NCBI GenBank assembly: GCA_016342325.1
Contig: JAEINR010000001.1
Location: 62,001-126,000 of the forward strand
Direction: 5' to 3'
Origin: Desulfobacterium sp.
Lineage (GTDB): Bacteria > Desulfobacterota > Desulfobacteria > Desulfobacterales > Desulfobacteraceae
Length of the DNA stretch: 64,000 nt
The notes under the pieces are model-generated. The model ran no database searches and was not told the DNA's origin. It saw only the letters and a program-made list of their open reading frames with translations. This document shows, piece by piece, positions 52,561 to 62,419 of this stretch (within the stretch, counting starts at the first letter, position 1; each line of letters starts with the position of its first letter). Position numbers and translations under genes: made by a program.

Positions 52561-53652
52561 ATGTCAAATTTCAATTCATATATTGATCCACATAGTAATG
52601 AAAAACTTTTGCCATCAAATCAAAATGAACTGATCACCGTCAGTGATTCAAAAAGCTTTCCCATAATTAACAATATTCCTCGATTTGTTTCAAAGGAATT
52701 TTATGAACAAGAAAATCAAAATCCGCATTCCCTGAAAGATAAAGAATCCCAAACCGCGAGCTCTTTTGGGAATAAATGGCAAGACAAAACATTTGCAAAC
52801 GATGGAGTGAATAACGAATTTGCAAGAAACAGGCTTTTAGAACAATTCCTGGCAATGCTTGGTTTGCAATCTGAGTCAGACTTGATCAATTTGCTTGGCC
52901 GTTCCACCAAGACACTGAATGGGGGTTGCGGCGTAGCATGGTCTGAATATTTATTCAATCCGAATTTAAATTGCGAAAGGCATTGTATTGATATTTCACT
53001 GGCTGTTGAAGCAGCCTATAAGAACACAAAACATTTGCCCAATGTTACAATTTCCCAAGCTTCAATTTTAGAAATTCCATATCCGGAAGAGTTTTTTGAC
53101 ATTGTATATAGTGCAGGTGTCGTTCATCATACTCCGAACCCCAAGAAAGCAACGCAAGAATTAGGAAAACGTGTTAAGAAGGGGGGAATATTAGGTATAT
53201 ATATATACAATAAAAAGCCATTCCTTCGAGAAATGACGGACCATAAACTACGTGACATTACCACCAAAATGAGCTTTGAAGAGTGTTTGGATTTTTCGAA
53301 CAAAATAAGCTTATTGGGCAAATCTTTGCAAAATTTAACTGACAAGGACTTAATCATCGAAAAAGATATTCCTCTTCTTGATATCAAAGCGGGAACGTAT
53401 AAAATACAACAATTTTTTTATGATCATTTCATAAAATGTTGGTATAATGAAAATCTTCCGATAGAATATTCAGATCTATGTAATCTTGATTGGTATCACC
53501 CTGAATACGCAAGCCATCACGATAAAGATGAAGTAGTTAGTTGGTTTAAAGAGATCGGCTTTAACAACATTCAATGCATCCAACCATCTGGCTGGGAATA
53601 TAGCGGCTGTTTTATCTCAGGGAAACGCACAGACGTAACCCCAAAAGATTGA
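52561..53652 (+). CDS. Class I SAM-dependent methyltransferase
   Basis: Probable methyltransferase acting on a glycan or sugar. The 363-residue product has an N-terminal Trm112-like strand region (YIDPHSNEKLLPSNQNELITVSDSKSFPIINNIPRFV), then the SAM fold. Motif I is TLNGGCGVAWSEYLF, with CIDISLAVEAAY and FDIVYSAGVVHHTPNPKKATQELGKRVKKGGILGIYIY following. A long C-terminal part holds FYDHFIKCWYNENLPIEYSDLCNLDWYHPEY. It starts 118 nt after hisF. The target is unknown; methylated sugars are common in flagellar glycans. Confidence 0.8.
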   Translation: MSNFNSYIDPHSNEKLLPSNQNELITVSDSKSFPIINNIPRFVSKEFYEQENQNPHSLKDKESQTASSFGNKWQDKTFANDGVNNEFARNRLLEQFLAMLGLQSESDLINLLGRSTKTLNGGCGVAWSEYLFNPNLNCERHCIDISLAVEAAYKNTKHLPNVTISQASILEIPYPEEFFDIVYSAGVVHHTPNPKKATQELGKRVKKGGILGIYIYNKKPFLREMTDHKLRDITTKMSFEECLDFSNKISLLGKSLQNLTDKDLIIEKDIPLLDIKAGTYKIQQFFYDHFIKCWYNENLPIEYSDLCNLDWYHPEYASHHDKDEVVSWFKEIGFNNIQCIQPSGWEYSGCFISGKRTDVTPKD

Positions 53653-53704
53653 ACAATCAAGCTGTAGTACCCCCTTAAAATCCAGCTACAATCAGGAGCC
53701 ATCT

Positions 53705-55420
53705 ATGGGTAAGAACAAAAAAGAGGCAACCCCCTCAAAAGACACTTCAAAAGACCTGTTAAAACAGGGAAAAGCTTATTTCCAACAGGGCCGCTTGGAC
53801 CTTGCCGAGCAACACTTTCTTCAAGCTGTCCAAAGAGATCCGAACCTGGTAGAAGCCCACAATAACCTTGGTGTTGTTTCCTGGCAAAACAATGACTCCC
53901 AAAGGAGTATTGAGCATTTCAAACGGGCGCTATCAATAGATCCGCAAAACCAGGATGCCATAACAAATCTGGAACAAATCATAGAGATACTTAATTCACA
54001 AAATTCAAACACGGGCAAGGATAAGGCAAGAGGCCCGGCAAATACGGAACGAATTGAAATTGTAGACAACATTAAAGTGACAGTGCCTTTATCCGATTCA
54101 CTCATGACTCCATTTGTATTAAAAGAACAACGAGACTGGTTTGAAGACGAAATAACTTTTATACGGAACTTTGTTCAACCAGGTATGACCATAATTGACA
54201 TTGGTGCCAACTATGGGCTTTATACCTTATCCTGCGCAAAGAGATGCGAAAAGACAGGATCCGTATGGGCTTTTGAACCAACCAGCTCTGTTGCCGAATG
54301 CCTCAATGATAGCCTGTTGACAAACGGATTTTCAAACACAACCCTCGTCAATGCAGGTCTTTCAAACAAAAGTGGAGAAGCCAAATTATCCCTTAATCCC
54401 AACGCAGAATTAAATTCGCTCAATGCACCAATGCCTGACAATGGAGATTTTGAAATTATCAAGCTTAAAACCCTTGACGAATGTGCTCAGGATTATAACT
54501 GGAAAAAAATAGACTTTATCAAACTTGATGCTGAGGGAGAAGAAATTCGTATCATTGAAGGTGGAGCTCAAACCCTTGACAAATTTTCCCCACCTATCAT
54601 GTATGAACTGAAGCATGGAGATATAATAAACCTTTCCCTGATAAATGCGTTTAAAAGTTATGGCTATGCCCCATACTATCTTATCCCCGGACCACAACTG
54701 CTCATACCATTTGATCCCAGCACTGAATTTGATATTTTCTTGCTTAACCTATTTGCAATTAAAGATGAAACGGCCGAGCTACTTAAAAATAAAAACAAAC
54801 TAATAATAGACCTTGAAGCACTCAGCACTACACCCATTGATGGTTTACCTGAGGATTTATGGAAGTTTGCCCTAAAACAAAAAGCCTTTTCAGAACCGTT
54901 CATTAACAACTGGATTGAAATAATCACCTCCAGTGGAGAATCGTATATTACGGATTTAACCCATGCTCTAAATTTTTATTCCTATTATCTCATTGGAAAA
55001 GATCCTAATAAAAAACTAAAAGCTCTTTTAAAAAGTGAAGAACTCCTTAATCAAGTGTCAGAGAAAACACCAAACACCGGTGTTCTAATGACCCGGATCA
55101 GAGTGCTCATCGAGCTTGGACGCAGAGGAGATGCTGTTCTTCTTCTTGATTCACTTATCAAAAAAGTCATATCAGGAGAAGCTCTATCCTATGATCTTCC
55201 ATTTTTCCCAGTTTCTGAAAGGTATGATAATCTGCCCACAGGGAGTTCCCCGGACAACTGGTTAATCTCCTCAGTTGTAGAACTGTATGAAAAGAAAAAA
55301 GCCTTTTCATCATACTTCGCAGGCAAACAGTCCATTGCAAATCTTGAACACCTTCTGACCCTTGGATATTGTGATGATGAAATAAAACGTCGCCTGGAAC
55401 TTCTTAAATCCATGCCATAA
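53705..55420 (+). CDS. TPR protein with FkbM-family methyltransferase domain
   Basis: Predicted O-methyltransferase with a TPR targeting module. The 571-residue product has a Lys-rich start, two to three TPR units at about 16-95 (LLKQGKAYFQQGRLDLAEQHFLQAVQRDPNLVEAHNNLGVVSW), and an FkbM domain at about 135-350. The latter shows motif I FVQPGMTIIDIGANYGLYTLSCAKRC, LDECAQDYNWKKIDFIKLDAEGEEIRIIEGG and YELKHGD. A C-terminal helical part (360-571) is not recognised. The TPR block is closely similar to an internal block of the next gene. GGAG lies upstream of the ATG. Confidence 0.82.
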   Translation: MGKNKKEATPSKDTSKDLLKQGKAYFQQGRLDLAEQHFLQAVQRDPNLVEAHNNLGVVSWQNNDSQRSIEHFKRALSIDPQNQDAITNLEQIIEILNSQNSNTGKDKARGPANTERIEIVDNIKVTVPLSDSLMTPFVLKEQRDWFEDEITFIRNFVQPGMTIIDIGANYGLYTLSCAKRCEKTGSVWAFEPTSSVAECLNDSLLTNGFSNTTLVNAGLSNKSGEAKLSLNPNAELNSLNAPMPDNGDFEIIKLKTLDECAQDYNWKKIDFIKLDAEGEEIRIIEGGAQTLDKFSPPIMYELKHGDIINLSLINAFKSYGYAPYYLIPGPQLLIPFDPSTEFDIFLLNLFAIKDETAELLKNKNKLIIDLEALSTTPIDGLPEDLWKFALKQKAFSEPFINNWIEIITSSGESYITDLTHALNFYSYYLIGKDPNKKLKALLKSEELLNQVSEKTPNTGVLMTRIRVLIELGRRGDAVLLLDSLIKKVISGEALSYDLPFFPVSERYDNLPTGSSPDNWLISSVVELYEKKKAFSSYFAGKQSIANLEHLLTLGYCDDEIKRRLELLKSMP

Positions 55421-55448
55421 ATGGCTTGATAACGATACACAATGTGCC

Positions 55449-55476
55449 GCACATCTGAAGGTCCTGTGCTTTTTTT
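55449..55476 (+). terminator. Intrinsic terminator candidate
   Basis: GCACA (55449-55453) pairs with TGTGC (55465-55469), followed directly by eight T. The 5-bp stem with an 11-nt loop is weak but correctly placed between the TPR-FkbM gene and the next TPR gene. Confidence 0.4.
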
Positions 55477-55530
55477 AAAAACGCATTTTTAAAAGCCACA
55501 AACAAATAACAATAGACGGAATCATCATCC

Positions 55531-58500
55531 ATGGACAAGACTCAAAAAGATAGTTCCCCATCAGCAAATGTCGACAGCTTTAACAGAGCGTCGCAATTCT
55601 ATAGCAACCGTGATTTCAGCAATGCCATCAAAGAATGTGAATCCATTCTTGCAAACGATACAAACAATATAAATGTCTTAAATCTGCTTGGCCAGATAAA
55701 TTTCCAAACCCAAAATCACCAGAAAGCCCTTGATTATTACGGAAAGGTCCTATCCATCGATCCGGCCTACGCCGTAACCCTCAATAATGCAGGAAGAGTA
55801 TTTGAAGCCCTTGGAAACTATTTAAAAGCTCTTGAGTTTTACCAAAAAGCTGCAGAATTACACCCTGAGATCCCTGAAATATTGGTCAATATTGGAAACA
55901 CAAATGCCGCATTAAACAATGATCAACAAGCTATTTCATATTACAAGCAGGCATTAAAAATAAGGCCCAATTATGCCGAAGTCCATTCAAACCTCGGGAA
56001 CCTCTATTTTCAAAAACAAGGAGACATCGGCAACGCGATCAAGCATTGTAAAAAAGCCATTAAAATCAATCCAAAACTGGCTGAGGCCCACAACAATCTT
56101 GGCAATGCACTCAAGCACCAAGGGCACCTTGACCAAGCGATTCAATACTACAAAAAGGCAATAAAGCTGAAACCGGATTATTCATGTGCAAACTCAAATC
56201 TTCTTTTAGGAATCCATTACAGCGATAGCATCTCTCCCAAAGAGGTTTTTAACGAACATAAAAATTATGCACAAAACCAGTGTGCCAGCGTCTCACCTGA
56301 CGCCCATACAGATCATGATAGATCGGTAAACAGAATTTTACGAATAGGATATATTTCCCCTGATTTCAGGGCCCACCCCGTTGCATGGTTTATAGAGTCT
56401 GTAATTGCAGAACATGACCGGTCTCATTTTAAAGTCTTCTGCTATTCAGACGTGATAACGCCTGACCTCTTGACAGAAAAATTCAATAAAATTTCAGACT
56501 GTTTCCAGACCATCAAAGGCTTCTCCCATACCGATGTTGCATCCCTCATAAAAAATGATCAAATAGATATACTTGTGGATCTTGCAGGGCATACGGCCAA
56601 CAACCGAATACCAATGCTTGCACTGAAACCTGCTCCGATCCAGATCACCTACCTTGGGTATCCTGGCACCACAGGGCTGGACAGCGTGGATTACAGACTG
56701 ACGGACCACTTCGCAGATCCAAAAGGCATGACGGAACAATATCATACTGAAAAACTCATCCGAATGCCCAGATCCTTTCTTTGCTACACCTCGCCTGAAT
56801 TTTCCCCAGGGAGCACAGAACCCCTATCCAAACGATCTGGCAAAATAACATTTGGATCATTTAACAACAGATCCAAAATTACGAAGACAGTGATTGCTAC
56901 CTGGGCTGAAATTTTGAAAAAAGTTCCCGGTTCAACCCTGTTTCTAAAGGCAAAATCCCTTGCAGACCCTGAGACCCAAAGACTAATGATAAAGCTGTTC
57001 AAAAAACACAAAATCAGCCATAAACAACTTTATTTTTCAGGTTTTCTTCCCGATGCTGCGGATCATATGCTTTTGTACAACAAGGTGGACATAGCCCTTG
57101 ACACCTTCCCCTATAATGGTACCACAACCACCTGTGAGGCATTGTGGATGGGGGTTCCGGTCGTCACCGTTCAAGGTAAAACCCATGCTTCCCGTGTGGG
57201 AACAAGTATTCTCTCAAATACCGGATTAGAAGAACTGATTGCCAAAGACAGAAACGACTATATAAAAAAAGCCTGCGCCCTTGCCAATGCCCCTCATCAG
57301 CTTGCGCAGCTAAAATCCGAGTTAAGAAACCGAGTAAAGGAATCCGGATTCATTGATGCAAGAAGATTCACCCGGGAGCTTGAACAAAACCTCTCCACTG
57401 CCTGGCAGAAATGGTGCAACTCCATACAGAAAGTTGGCGACACTAATTATACGCTTGACCATAACGGCCCGGACGAACTTTTAAAACAGGGAGAGGCTTA
57501 TTTCCAGAATGGTGAGATGGAACTTGCGGAACAACACTTCCAAAAAGCCGTCCTCAAAGATCCGAATCTTGTTGATGCATATAACAATCTTGGCGTCATT
57601 TGCTGGCAGAAGAGAAACCTGGAAGAAAGCATTGCACACTTTAAAAAGGCATTGACCCTGGACCCGGTAAATCAGGATGCAATTGCCAACCTGAAACAGA
57701 TCTCACACACGCTTGAAAATGAACTCCAGGTAAAAAACGGCCAAGAATCGCCCCCACATATCTCCTCTGTACAGCCAGAACAAAAGGCAGCCAGCGTGTC
57801 TAAATTACTTGTGAGCTTCGTTAATTCGGTGCCTTCCCTGGAAAAAAGTCAAGGGGGGCTCTACCTTGTGGATCTCAAAACCAATGAGCATAAAAAAGTA
57901 ATTGACTTGAACGATCTGCACATGGACCTAAAAAAAGGAACTCCAGCCAGGGGAATTTCAGGTATCGCCTCTCACGATGATCAGATATGTCTCGTGGCAG
58001 GGGATACCCTCTTCATCTACGATAAACATTTTCAACGGATTGAAACCCACCAAAGCCTATACCTGAAAGACAATCATGGGATATTTGCTTCAGGCAACAG
58101 GCTTTTTATCACATCGACCGGGTTTGATGCAATACTTGTGTTTGACTTTTTATCCAGGAAATTTGTTGAAGGTTACCATGTAAAATACAACGAGACCGTC
58201 AACAGTATCCACCTGCTGGCATTTGACCCTGAATCTGAAAAAGGTCCGGTTCAAAAAAATACAATTCATCTTAACACCGTGTCCATACATGACAACAAAC
58301 TCTATTTTTCCTGCCGAAACCTTGACCGGCTTTTTTGTGTACACGAAAATGGTGCCATGGATGCAGTGGCCAATATTCCTTTGGGAACCCAGACTGCAAG
58401 GCCCTACAAGAAAGGCTTTTTAATACCCGCAACAAACGGACATACCCTGGAGCACCTTGATTTTAACGGCAAGGTCATTCAATCCTTTAATGTGCACCAT

Positions 58501-58704
58501 CACGGAAAAACGGATTCTATCACAACGCCTGCTTTCAATTATTCCATGGGACTCTGTATCATAGACGATGATTTAATCATAACAGGAGCGTCTTCTTCAA
58601 CCATCATAGCGTACAGATCAGGAGTCAACGAGCCGGTCATAACAGTTAATCTGCCCATGGCAAGAACAAGTTCCATTAACGCACTTGTAGCATGGACATT
58701 CTAA
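55531..58704 (+). CDS. TPR-GT41 (SPINDLY/OGT-like) glycosyltransferase fused to a second TPR block and a C-terminal propeller-like domain
   Basis: Predicted protein O-glycosyltransferase. The 1057-residue product has five to six TPRs at 10-235 (NNAGRVFEALGNYLKALEFYQKAAELHPEIPEILVNIG). A GT41 catalytic region follows at about 269-627: ILRIGYISPDFRAHPVAWFIE, ILVDLAGHTANNR, ITYLGYPGTTGLDSVDYRLTD, FGSFNNRSKITKTVIATWAEIL and LDTFPYNGTTTTCEALWMGVPVVT. A second TPR block lies at about 648-735, nearly the same as in the preceding gene. The C-terminal 300 residues (757-1057) are beta-rich with repeats such as GIASHDDQICLVAGDTLFIYDK and TVSIHDNKLYFSCRNLDRLFCV, like the DUF4915-type propeller. This last fusion is unusual. 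Flagellin is a likely acceptor by position. Confidence 0.82.
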   Translation: MDKTQKDSSPSANVDSFNRASQFYSNRDFSNAIKECESILANDTNNINVLNLLGQINFQTQNHQKALDYYGKVLSIDPAYAVTLNNAGRVFEALGNYLKALEFYQKAAELHPEIPEILVNIGNTNAALNNDQQAISYYKQALKIRPNYAEVHSNLGNLYFQKQGDIGNAIKHCKKAIKINPKLAEAHNNLGNALKHQGHLDQAIQYYKKAIKLKPDYSCANSNLLLGIHYSDSISPKEVFNEHKNYAQNQCASVSPDAHTDHDRSVNRILRIGYISPDFRAHPVAWFIESVIAEHDRSHFKVFCYSDVITPDLLTEKFNKISDCFQTIKGFSHTDVASLIKNDQIDILVDLAGHTANNRIPMLALKPAPIQITYLGYPGTTGLDSVDYRLTDHFADPKGMTEQYHTEKLIRMPRSFLCYTSPEFSPGSTEPLSKRSGKITFGSFNNRSKITKTVIATWAEILKKVPGSTLFLKAKSLADPETQRLMIKLFKKHKISHKQLYFSGFLPDAADHMLLYNKVDIALDTFPYNGTTTTCEALWMGVPVVTVQGKTHASRVGTSILSNTGLEELIAKDRNDYIKKACALANAPHQLAQLKSELRNRVKESGFIDARRFTRELEQNLSTAWQKWCNSIQKVGDTNYTLDHNGPDELLKQGEAYFQNGEMELAEQHFQKAVLKDPNLVDAYNNLGVICWQKRNLEESIAHFKKALTLDPVNQDAIANLKQISHTLENELQVKNGQESPPHISSVQPEQKAASVSKLLVSFVNSVPSLEKSQGGLYLVDLKTNEHKKVIDLNDLHMDLKKGTPARGISGIASHDDQICLVAGDTLFIYDKHFQRIETHQSLYLKDNHGIFASGNRLFITSTGFDAILVFDFLSRKFVEGYHVKYNETVNSIHLLAFDPESEKGPVQKNTIHLNTVSIHDNKLYFSCRNLDRLFCVHENGAMDAVANIPLGTQTARPYKKGFLIPATNGHTLEHLDFNGKVIQSFNVHHHGKTDSITTPAFNYSMGLCIIDDDLIITGASSSTIIAYRSGVNEPVITVNLPMARTSSINALVAWTF

Positions 58705-58722
58705 ACAAGGCACCATTCTCCC

Positions 58723-61329
58723 ATGACATCAATTTCAAAAATCAATAAGCTTTTTACGAAAGCCCAAAGTTACTGTGTTTCCGGGGATTATCAGAACGCC
58801 CGGATCCTTTGTGAAAAAATAATAAACATCAACCCCAAAAATCCCGACGCCTTAAATATGATGGGATGGATTGCCCATGTAACGGGGAATAATGAAGAAG
58901 CTGAAAAATTAATAAACAAGGCGATCCGGTTGAACTCGCTTGTACCTGTTTTCCACAACAACCTTGGCAACATTCTTTTTGCCCAGGGAAAAAACAGACC
59001 CGCATTTAACGCATTCTTAAAAACCGTCAAGTTGAAACCGGATTATGCTGAAGCACACTATAACTTAGGCCTTACCGCAATGGCCTGCAATAAGCATGAC
59101 CGGGCTGTCAATAGCTTTAAGCAAGCCATTAAACTTAAAGCGGATTTTGGCGAAGCCTATTTGGGATTGGGCAACGTTCAAATGGCACAAAACCTTTTGC
59201 AGGAGGCCATTGTCTCCTATACGAAGGCCATTGAAATAACCCCGGCATATCTGGAGGCCTGCGTCAACTTAAGTATCACCCTTAGATCTGTAGGTGACAA
59301 TGATCGAGCTAAAAAAGTGCTGCAAAAAGCACTCATTCATTTGCCGGATAATTCTGAAATTTTATTAAATCTTGGTAGTCTATATAAAGATGACGCTGAA
59401 CCAGACAAAGCTGTTGCGTGTTTCCAATCAGCTCTTAAAACAACCCCCGATGATGCCCGAATTCTCTATAATCTTGGAACGACCTTGATGGATTCCAAGC
59501 AGTATTCTAAAGCATTTAAGCACCTTAATAGAGTACTGGAGTTTTCACCCAAAGACCCAAAAACACTAAACAACCTGGGCCTTATTTTTTCCAATTCCGG
59601 TGCATTTGCACGGGCTATTGACTATTACAACATGGCCCTTGAAAACCGTCCTGATTATTTCAAAGCGTACAACAACCTAGGAATTGCCTACAAAAGACTT
59701 GAACAAAAAGACAAAGCAACGGCTTTTTTCCGGAAAGCCATTGCTCTCTCCCCTGAATTTACCCAAGCCTACCACAACCTTGCCGAAATCCTTTGGGAGG
59801 CTGGAGACCTTGAAGGAGCCGCAGAAAACTGCAGAAAAGCCATCGCGCTTAAACCAGACCTAACCCAGGCCCATGCCCACTATGCCTCTGTTCTAAAATA
59901 TCAATGCAACTGGGATGAATTTGAAAAGGTATCGCGTCGCATTGATGACCTCCTTCAAAACGAACTGGATCAAGGCAAACCAATTGGAGAACCCCCTTTT
60001 CTGAACCTTATCAGAACCAACGATCCTGGATATAACCGAATAGTTGCAGATGCCTTTGCCAAAAGAACATCACACTCTGCCAAAGCCCTGGATGTAAGTT
60101 TTACATTTGATCCCCCTCCACGGGAAAAACAAAAAATAACCGTTGGCTACATCTCTGCAAATTTTCGCAACCACCCCATGGCCCACCTTCTGGCAAGCCT
60201 GTTCAAACTTCACAACAGAAACGACTTTAATATCAACTGCTACTCCCTGGGGCCTGACGATAAAAGCATCTACAGGCAAAGATTCATGGAGGACTCAGAC
60301 ATATTCAGAGATTTACGAGCCCTAAACCACGTAGATGCAGCACGACAGATATATGACGACAAGGTGGACATTCTTGTGGATCTCATGGGGTACACCCAAG
60401 GCAACAGAATGGAAATTATGGCCCTGCATCCGGCACCGGTTCAAGTAAGATACATGGGGCTTGCGGGCACAACCGGCGGGGACTTTTTTGATTATATCAT
60501 AACCGATAAAATCGTCACGCCCAAAGATCAGTCCGTCAATTATGCTGAAAAATTCATCTACATGCCCCACACATATCAAATAAATGACAAGAACAAAATA
60601 ATTTCCGACAAACCCATATCAAGACAAATGGTTGGCCTTCCTGAAAATAATTTTGTGTTCTGCTCATTCAACCAATCCTATAAAATTGATCCTGTAATCT
60701 TTTCATCATGGCTGGAGATATTAGAACGAACAAAAAACAGCGTCCTCTGGCTAATGCCCAAAAACAGGACAGCAAAACAAAATTTATTGGCTGCGGCCAG
60801 GAAGCACGGTATCGATGAAAAAAGACTTGTTTTTGCCCAACACCTCCCTCTGGATGAACATATAGCAAGGCTCAAACTTGCTGATCTTGCCCTGGATACA
60901 CGAACAATTGGCGGCGCGGCAACAACAAGCGATGCCCTCTGGGGTGGCCTGCCAGTGATAACCCTCCTGGGGAAGAATTTTGCGTCACGCATGTCTGCAA
61001 GCATCCTTTCCGCAATAGGGCTTGAAGAGCTTGTTACCCATACCATTCAAGAATATACAGAACTTGCCATAGATCTTGCAAATGACAAAACCAAGCGTGT
61101 CACATTACGCAACAAGTTAAAAAGCAACATTGGTTCCATGCCCCTATTCGATACATCCGCCTTCACAGTTAACCTTGAACAAGGATTTAAAAAGATATGG
61201 GATATATATATGGCGGGAGAATCCCCCCGGATAATTGACGTAAAAAATGAATGCACAGAAATCACCATTGGCACGTCACTGGACACAGAGACCTATGGCT
61301 TTCATGTTAAAAACATTTTAATGGGTTAA
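58723..61329 (+). CDS. TPR-GT41 (SPINDLY/OGT-like) glycosyltransferase
   Basis: Second predicted protein O-glycosyltransferase of the cluster. The 868-residue product has about eleven TPRs over residues 1-400 (AEAHYNLGLTAMACNKHDRAVNSFKQAIKLKADFGEAYLGLGNV and similar). The GT41 region spans about 471-835: KITVGYISANFRNHPMAHLLASLFKLHN, ILVDLMGYTQGNRMEIMALHPAPVQVRYMGLAGTTGGDFFDYIITD, FCSFNQSYKIDPVIFSSWLEIL, LDTRTIGGAATTSDALWGGLPVIT and FASRMSASILSAIG. It starts 18 nt after the previous gene and ends 5 nt before the FkbM gene, so the three form one transcript. Donor sugar unknown. Confidence 0.85.
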   Translation: MTSISKINKLFTKAQSYCVSGDYQNARILCEKIININPKNPDALNMMGWIAHVTGNNEEAEKLINKAIRLNSLVPVFHNNLGNILFAQGKNRPAFNAFLKTVKLKPDYAEAHYNLGLTAMACNKHDRAVNSFKQAIKLKADFGEAYLGLGNVQMAQNLLQEAIVSYTKAIEITPAYLEACVNLSITLRSVGDNDRAKKVLQKALIHLPDNSEILLNLGSLYKDDAEPDKAVACFQSALKTTPDDARILYNLGTTLMDSKQYSKAFKHLNRVLEFSPKDPKTLNNLGLIFSNSGAFARAIDYYNMALENRPDYFKAYNNLGIAYKRLEQKDKATAFFRKAIALSPEFTQAYHNLAEILWEAGDLEGAAENCRKAIALKPDLTQAHAHYASVLKYQCNWDEFEKVSRRIDDLLQNELDQGKPIGEPPFLNLIRTNDPGYNRIVADAFAKRTSHSAKALDVSFTFDPPPREKQKITVGYISANFRNHPMAHLLASLFKLHNRNDFNINCYSLGPDDKSIYRQRFMEDSDIFRDLRALNHVDAARQIYDDKVDILVDLMGYTQGNRMEIMALHPAPVQVRYMGLAGTTGGDFFDYIITDKIVTPKDQSVNYAEKFIYMPHTYQINDKNKIISDKPISRQMVGLPENNFVFCSFNQSYKIDPVIFSSWLEILERTKNSVLWLMPKNRTAKQNLLAAARKHGIDEKRLVFAQHLPLDEHIARLKLADLALDTRTIGGAATTSDALWGGLPVITLLGKNFASRMSASILSAIGLEELVTHTIQEYTELAIDLANDKTKRVTLRNKLKSNIGSMPLFDTSAFTVNLEQGFKKIWDIYMAGESPRIIDVKNECTEITIGTSLDTETYGFHVKNILMG

Positions 61330-61334
61330 ACAAA

Positions 61335-62195
61335 ATGAACCAAAATGAATTAAACGACACCTTATATAACGCCGTACGGGAAGTATCCCCCTCCCTCTCC
61401 TTTACAATTCTTGAAATTGGTGCCCTGCCAATAGAGGGAGAGATCGAACCGTTTCATCGATTAATCGACTTTTTTCCAGAATCGACTTTGATTGCATTTG
61501 AAGTCGACAAAGAACTCTGCAAGGAACTAAACGCAAAATCCAAACCCAATATAAATTATTATCCAGTTGCAGTGGCTCAACACGATGAAGAACGCATTTT
61601 CTACGACACAGTGAATCCAATGTGCGGCTCTTTATACAGACCCAATGAAAAGTTCCTGGGACTTTATCAAAATCTCGACGTAGCAATGATAAAGTCAATA
61701 AGTACTGTCAATACAGTCAGCCTGGATAGCTTCACCCGGGCGAACCATATAAATGATGTTGATTTTATAAAAATTGATATCCAGGGAGCGGAGTTAGATG
61801 TTTTTAAGGGGGGGGGTAACACCTTAGGGAATGTACTCAGTATTGTAAGTGAAGTTGAGTTTGTACCCTTGTATGTTGATCAACCCCTGTTTGGAGATGT
61901 GTGCAGCCATCTGAACGGGCAAGAGATGATGTTCCATAAATTTCTTGGAATGGCGGGTCGCACACTCAAACCTGTTTTTTTAAACAATAATCCTAATTTT
62001 TGTTCCCAGCAAATGTGGGCGGATGCCATGTTCGTAAAAAAGATACACAAATTAAAAGACCTTACTTCAGAAAAATTATTAAAGCTGGGGATTCTATCCT
62101 ATCTTTATAACAGTCCAGATCTTGCCCATTTCTGTTTTAAACTCCATGATGACAAAAATGGAACAAATCTATCCCCCAAAGCACTGAATCAATAA
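61335..62195 (+). CDS. FkbM-family methyltransferase
   Basis: Predicted SAM-dependent O-methyltransferase. The 286-residue product has FTILEIGALPIEGEIEPFHRLIDFFPESTLIAFEVDKELC (motif I region, less canonical than usual), VNTVSLDSFTRANHINDVDFIKIDIQGAELDVFKGGGNTLGNV, the FkbM core, and SEVEFVPLYVDQPLFGDV. It starts 5 nt after the second GT41 gene and is the last gene before flagellin. Together with the TPR-FkbM protein and the class I enzyme it makes three methyltransferases for the same cluster. Confidence 0.83.
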   Translation: MNQNELNDTLYNAVREVSPSLSFTILEIGALPIEGEIEPFHRLIDFFPESTLIAFEVDKELCKELNAKSKPNINYYPVAVAQHDEERIFYDTVNPMCGSLYRPNEKFLGLYQNLDVAMIKSISTVNTVSLDSFTRANHINDVDFIKIDIQGAELDVFKGGGNTLGNVLSIVSEVEFVPLYVDQPLFGDVCSHLNGQEMMFHKFLGMAGRTLKPVFLNNNPNFCSQQMWADAMFVKKIHKLKDLTSEKLLKLGILSYLYNSPDLAHFCFKLHDDKNGTNLSPKALNQ

Positions 62196-62224
62196 CCGCA
62201 AACTAAAAACCATTCATAATTTTC

Positions 62225-62251
62225 TAAAGTTTAATTCTACCGTGACGATAG
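62225..62251 (+). promoter_or_regulatory. Sigma-28 (FliA) promoter of flagellin
   Basis: TAAAGTTT (62225-62232), an 11-nt spacer and GACGATAG (62244-62251) match the flagellar sigma-28 consensus TAAAGTTT-N11-GCCGATAA, perfect in the -35 half and 6 of 8 in the -10. It leaves a leader of about 160 nt before flagellin. That leader holds an unused AAGGAGG near 62279, GGA motifs and a short GGGC/GCCC hairpin, which would suit post-transcriptional control (inference). Confidence 0.72.
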
Positions 62252-62419
62252 CTATCTGTGAATCTAACAAAAAGACCAAGGAGGTGAAGCCGAAAAGAAG
62301 TAAGAATCAAATAGAGCACATCGTATAAAAGTTTAAAATAGACTTAAGTAAATCATAACACAATTGAACTTTGTTGGGCAATGAGGCCCGCATAAACAAT
62401 TCATGGAGGATAATTCACA

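Noticed and set aside
38841-62195. Plain LPS O-antigen cluster
   Set aside because: No wzx, wzy, wzz or initiating transferase and no JUMPstart seen in the window; the cluster runs into flagellin instead. It cannot be fully excluded because some wbp partners lie elsewhere.
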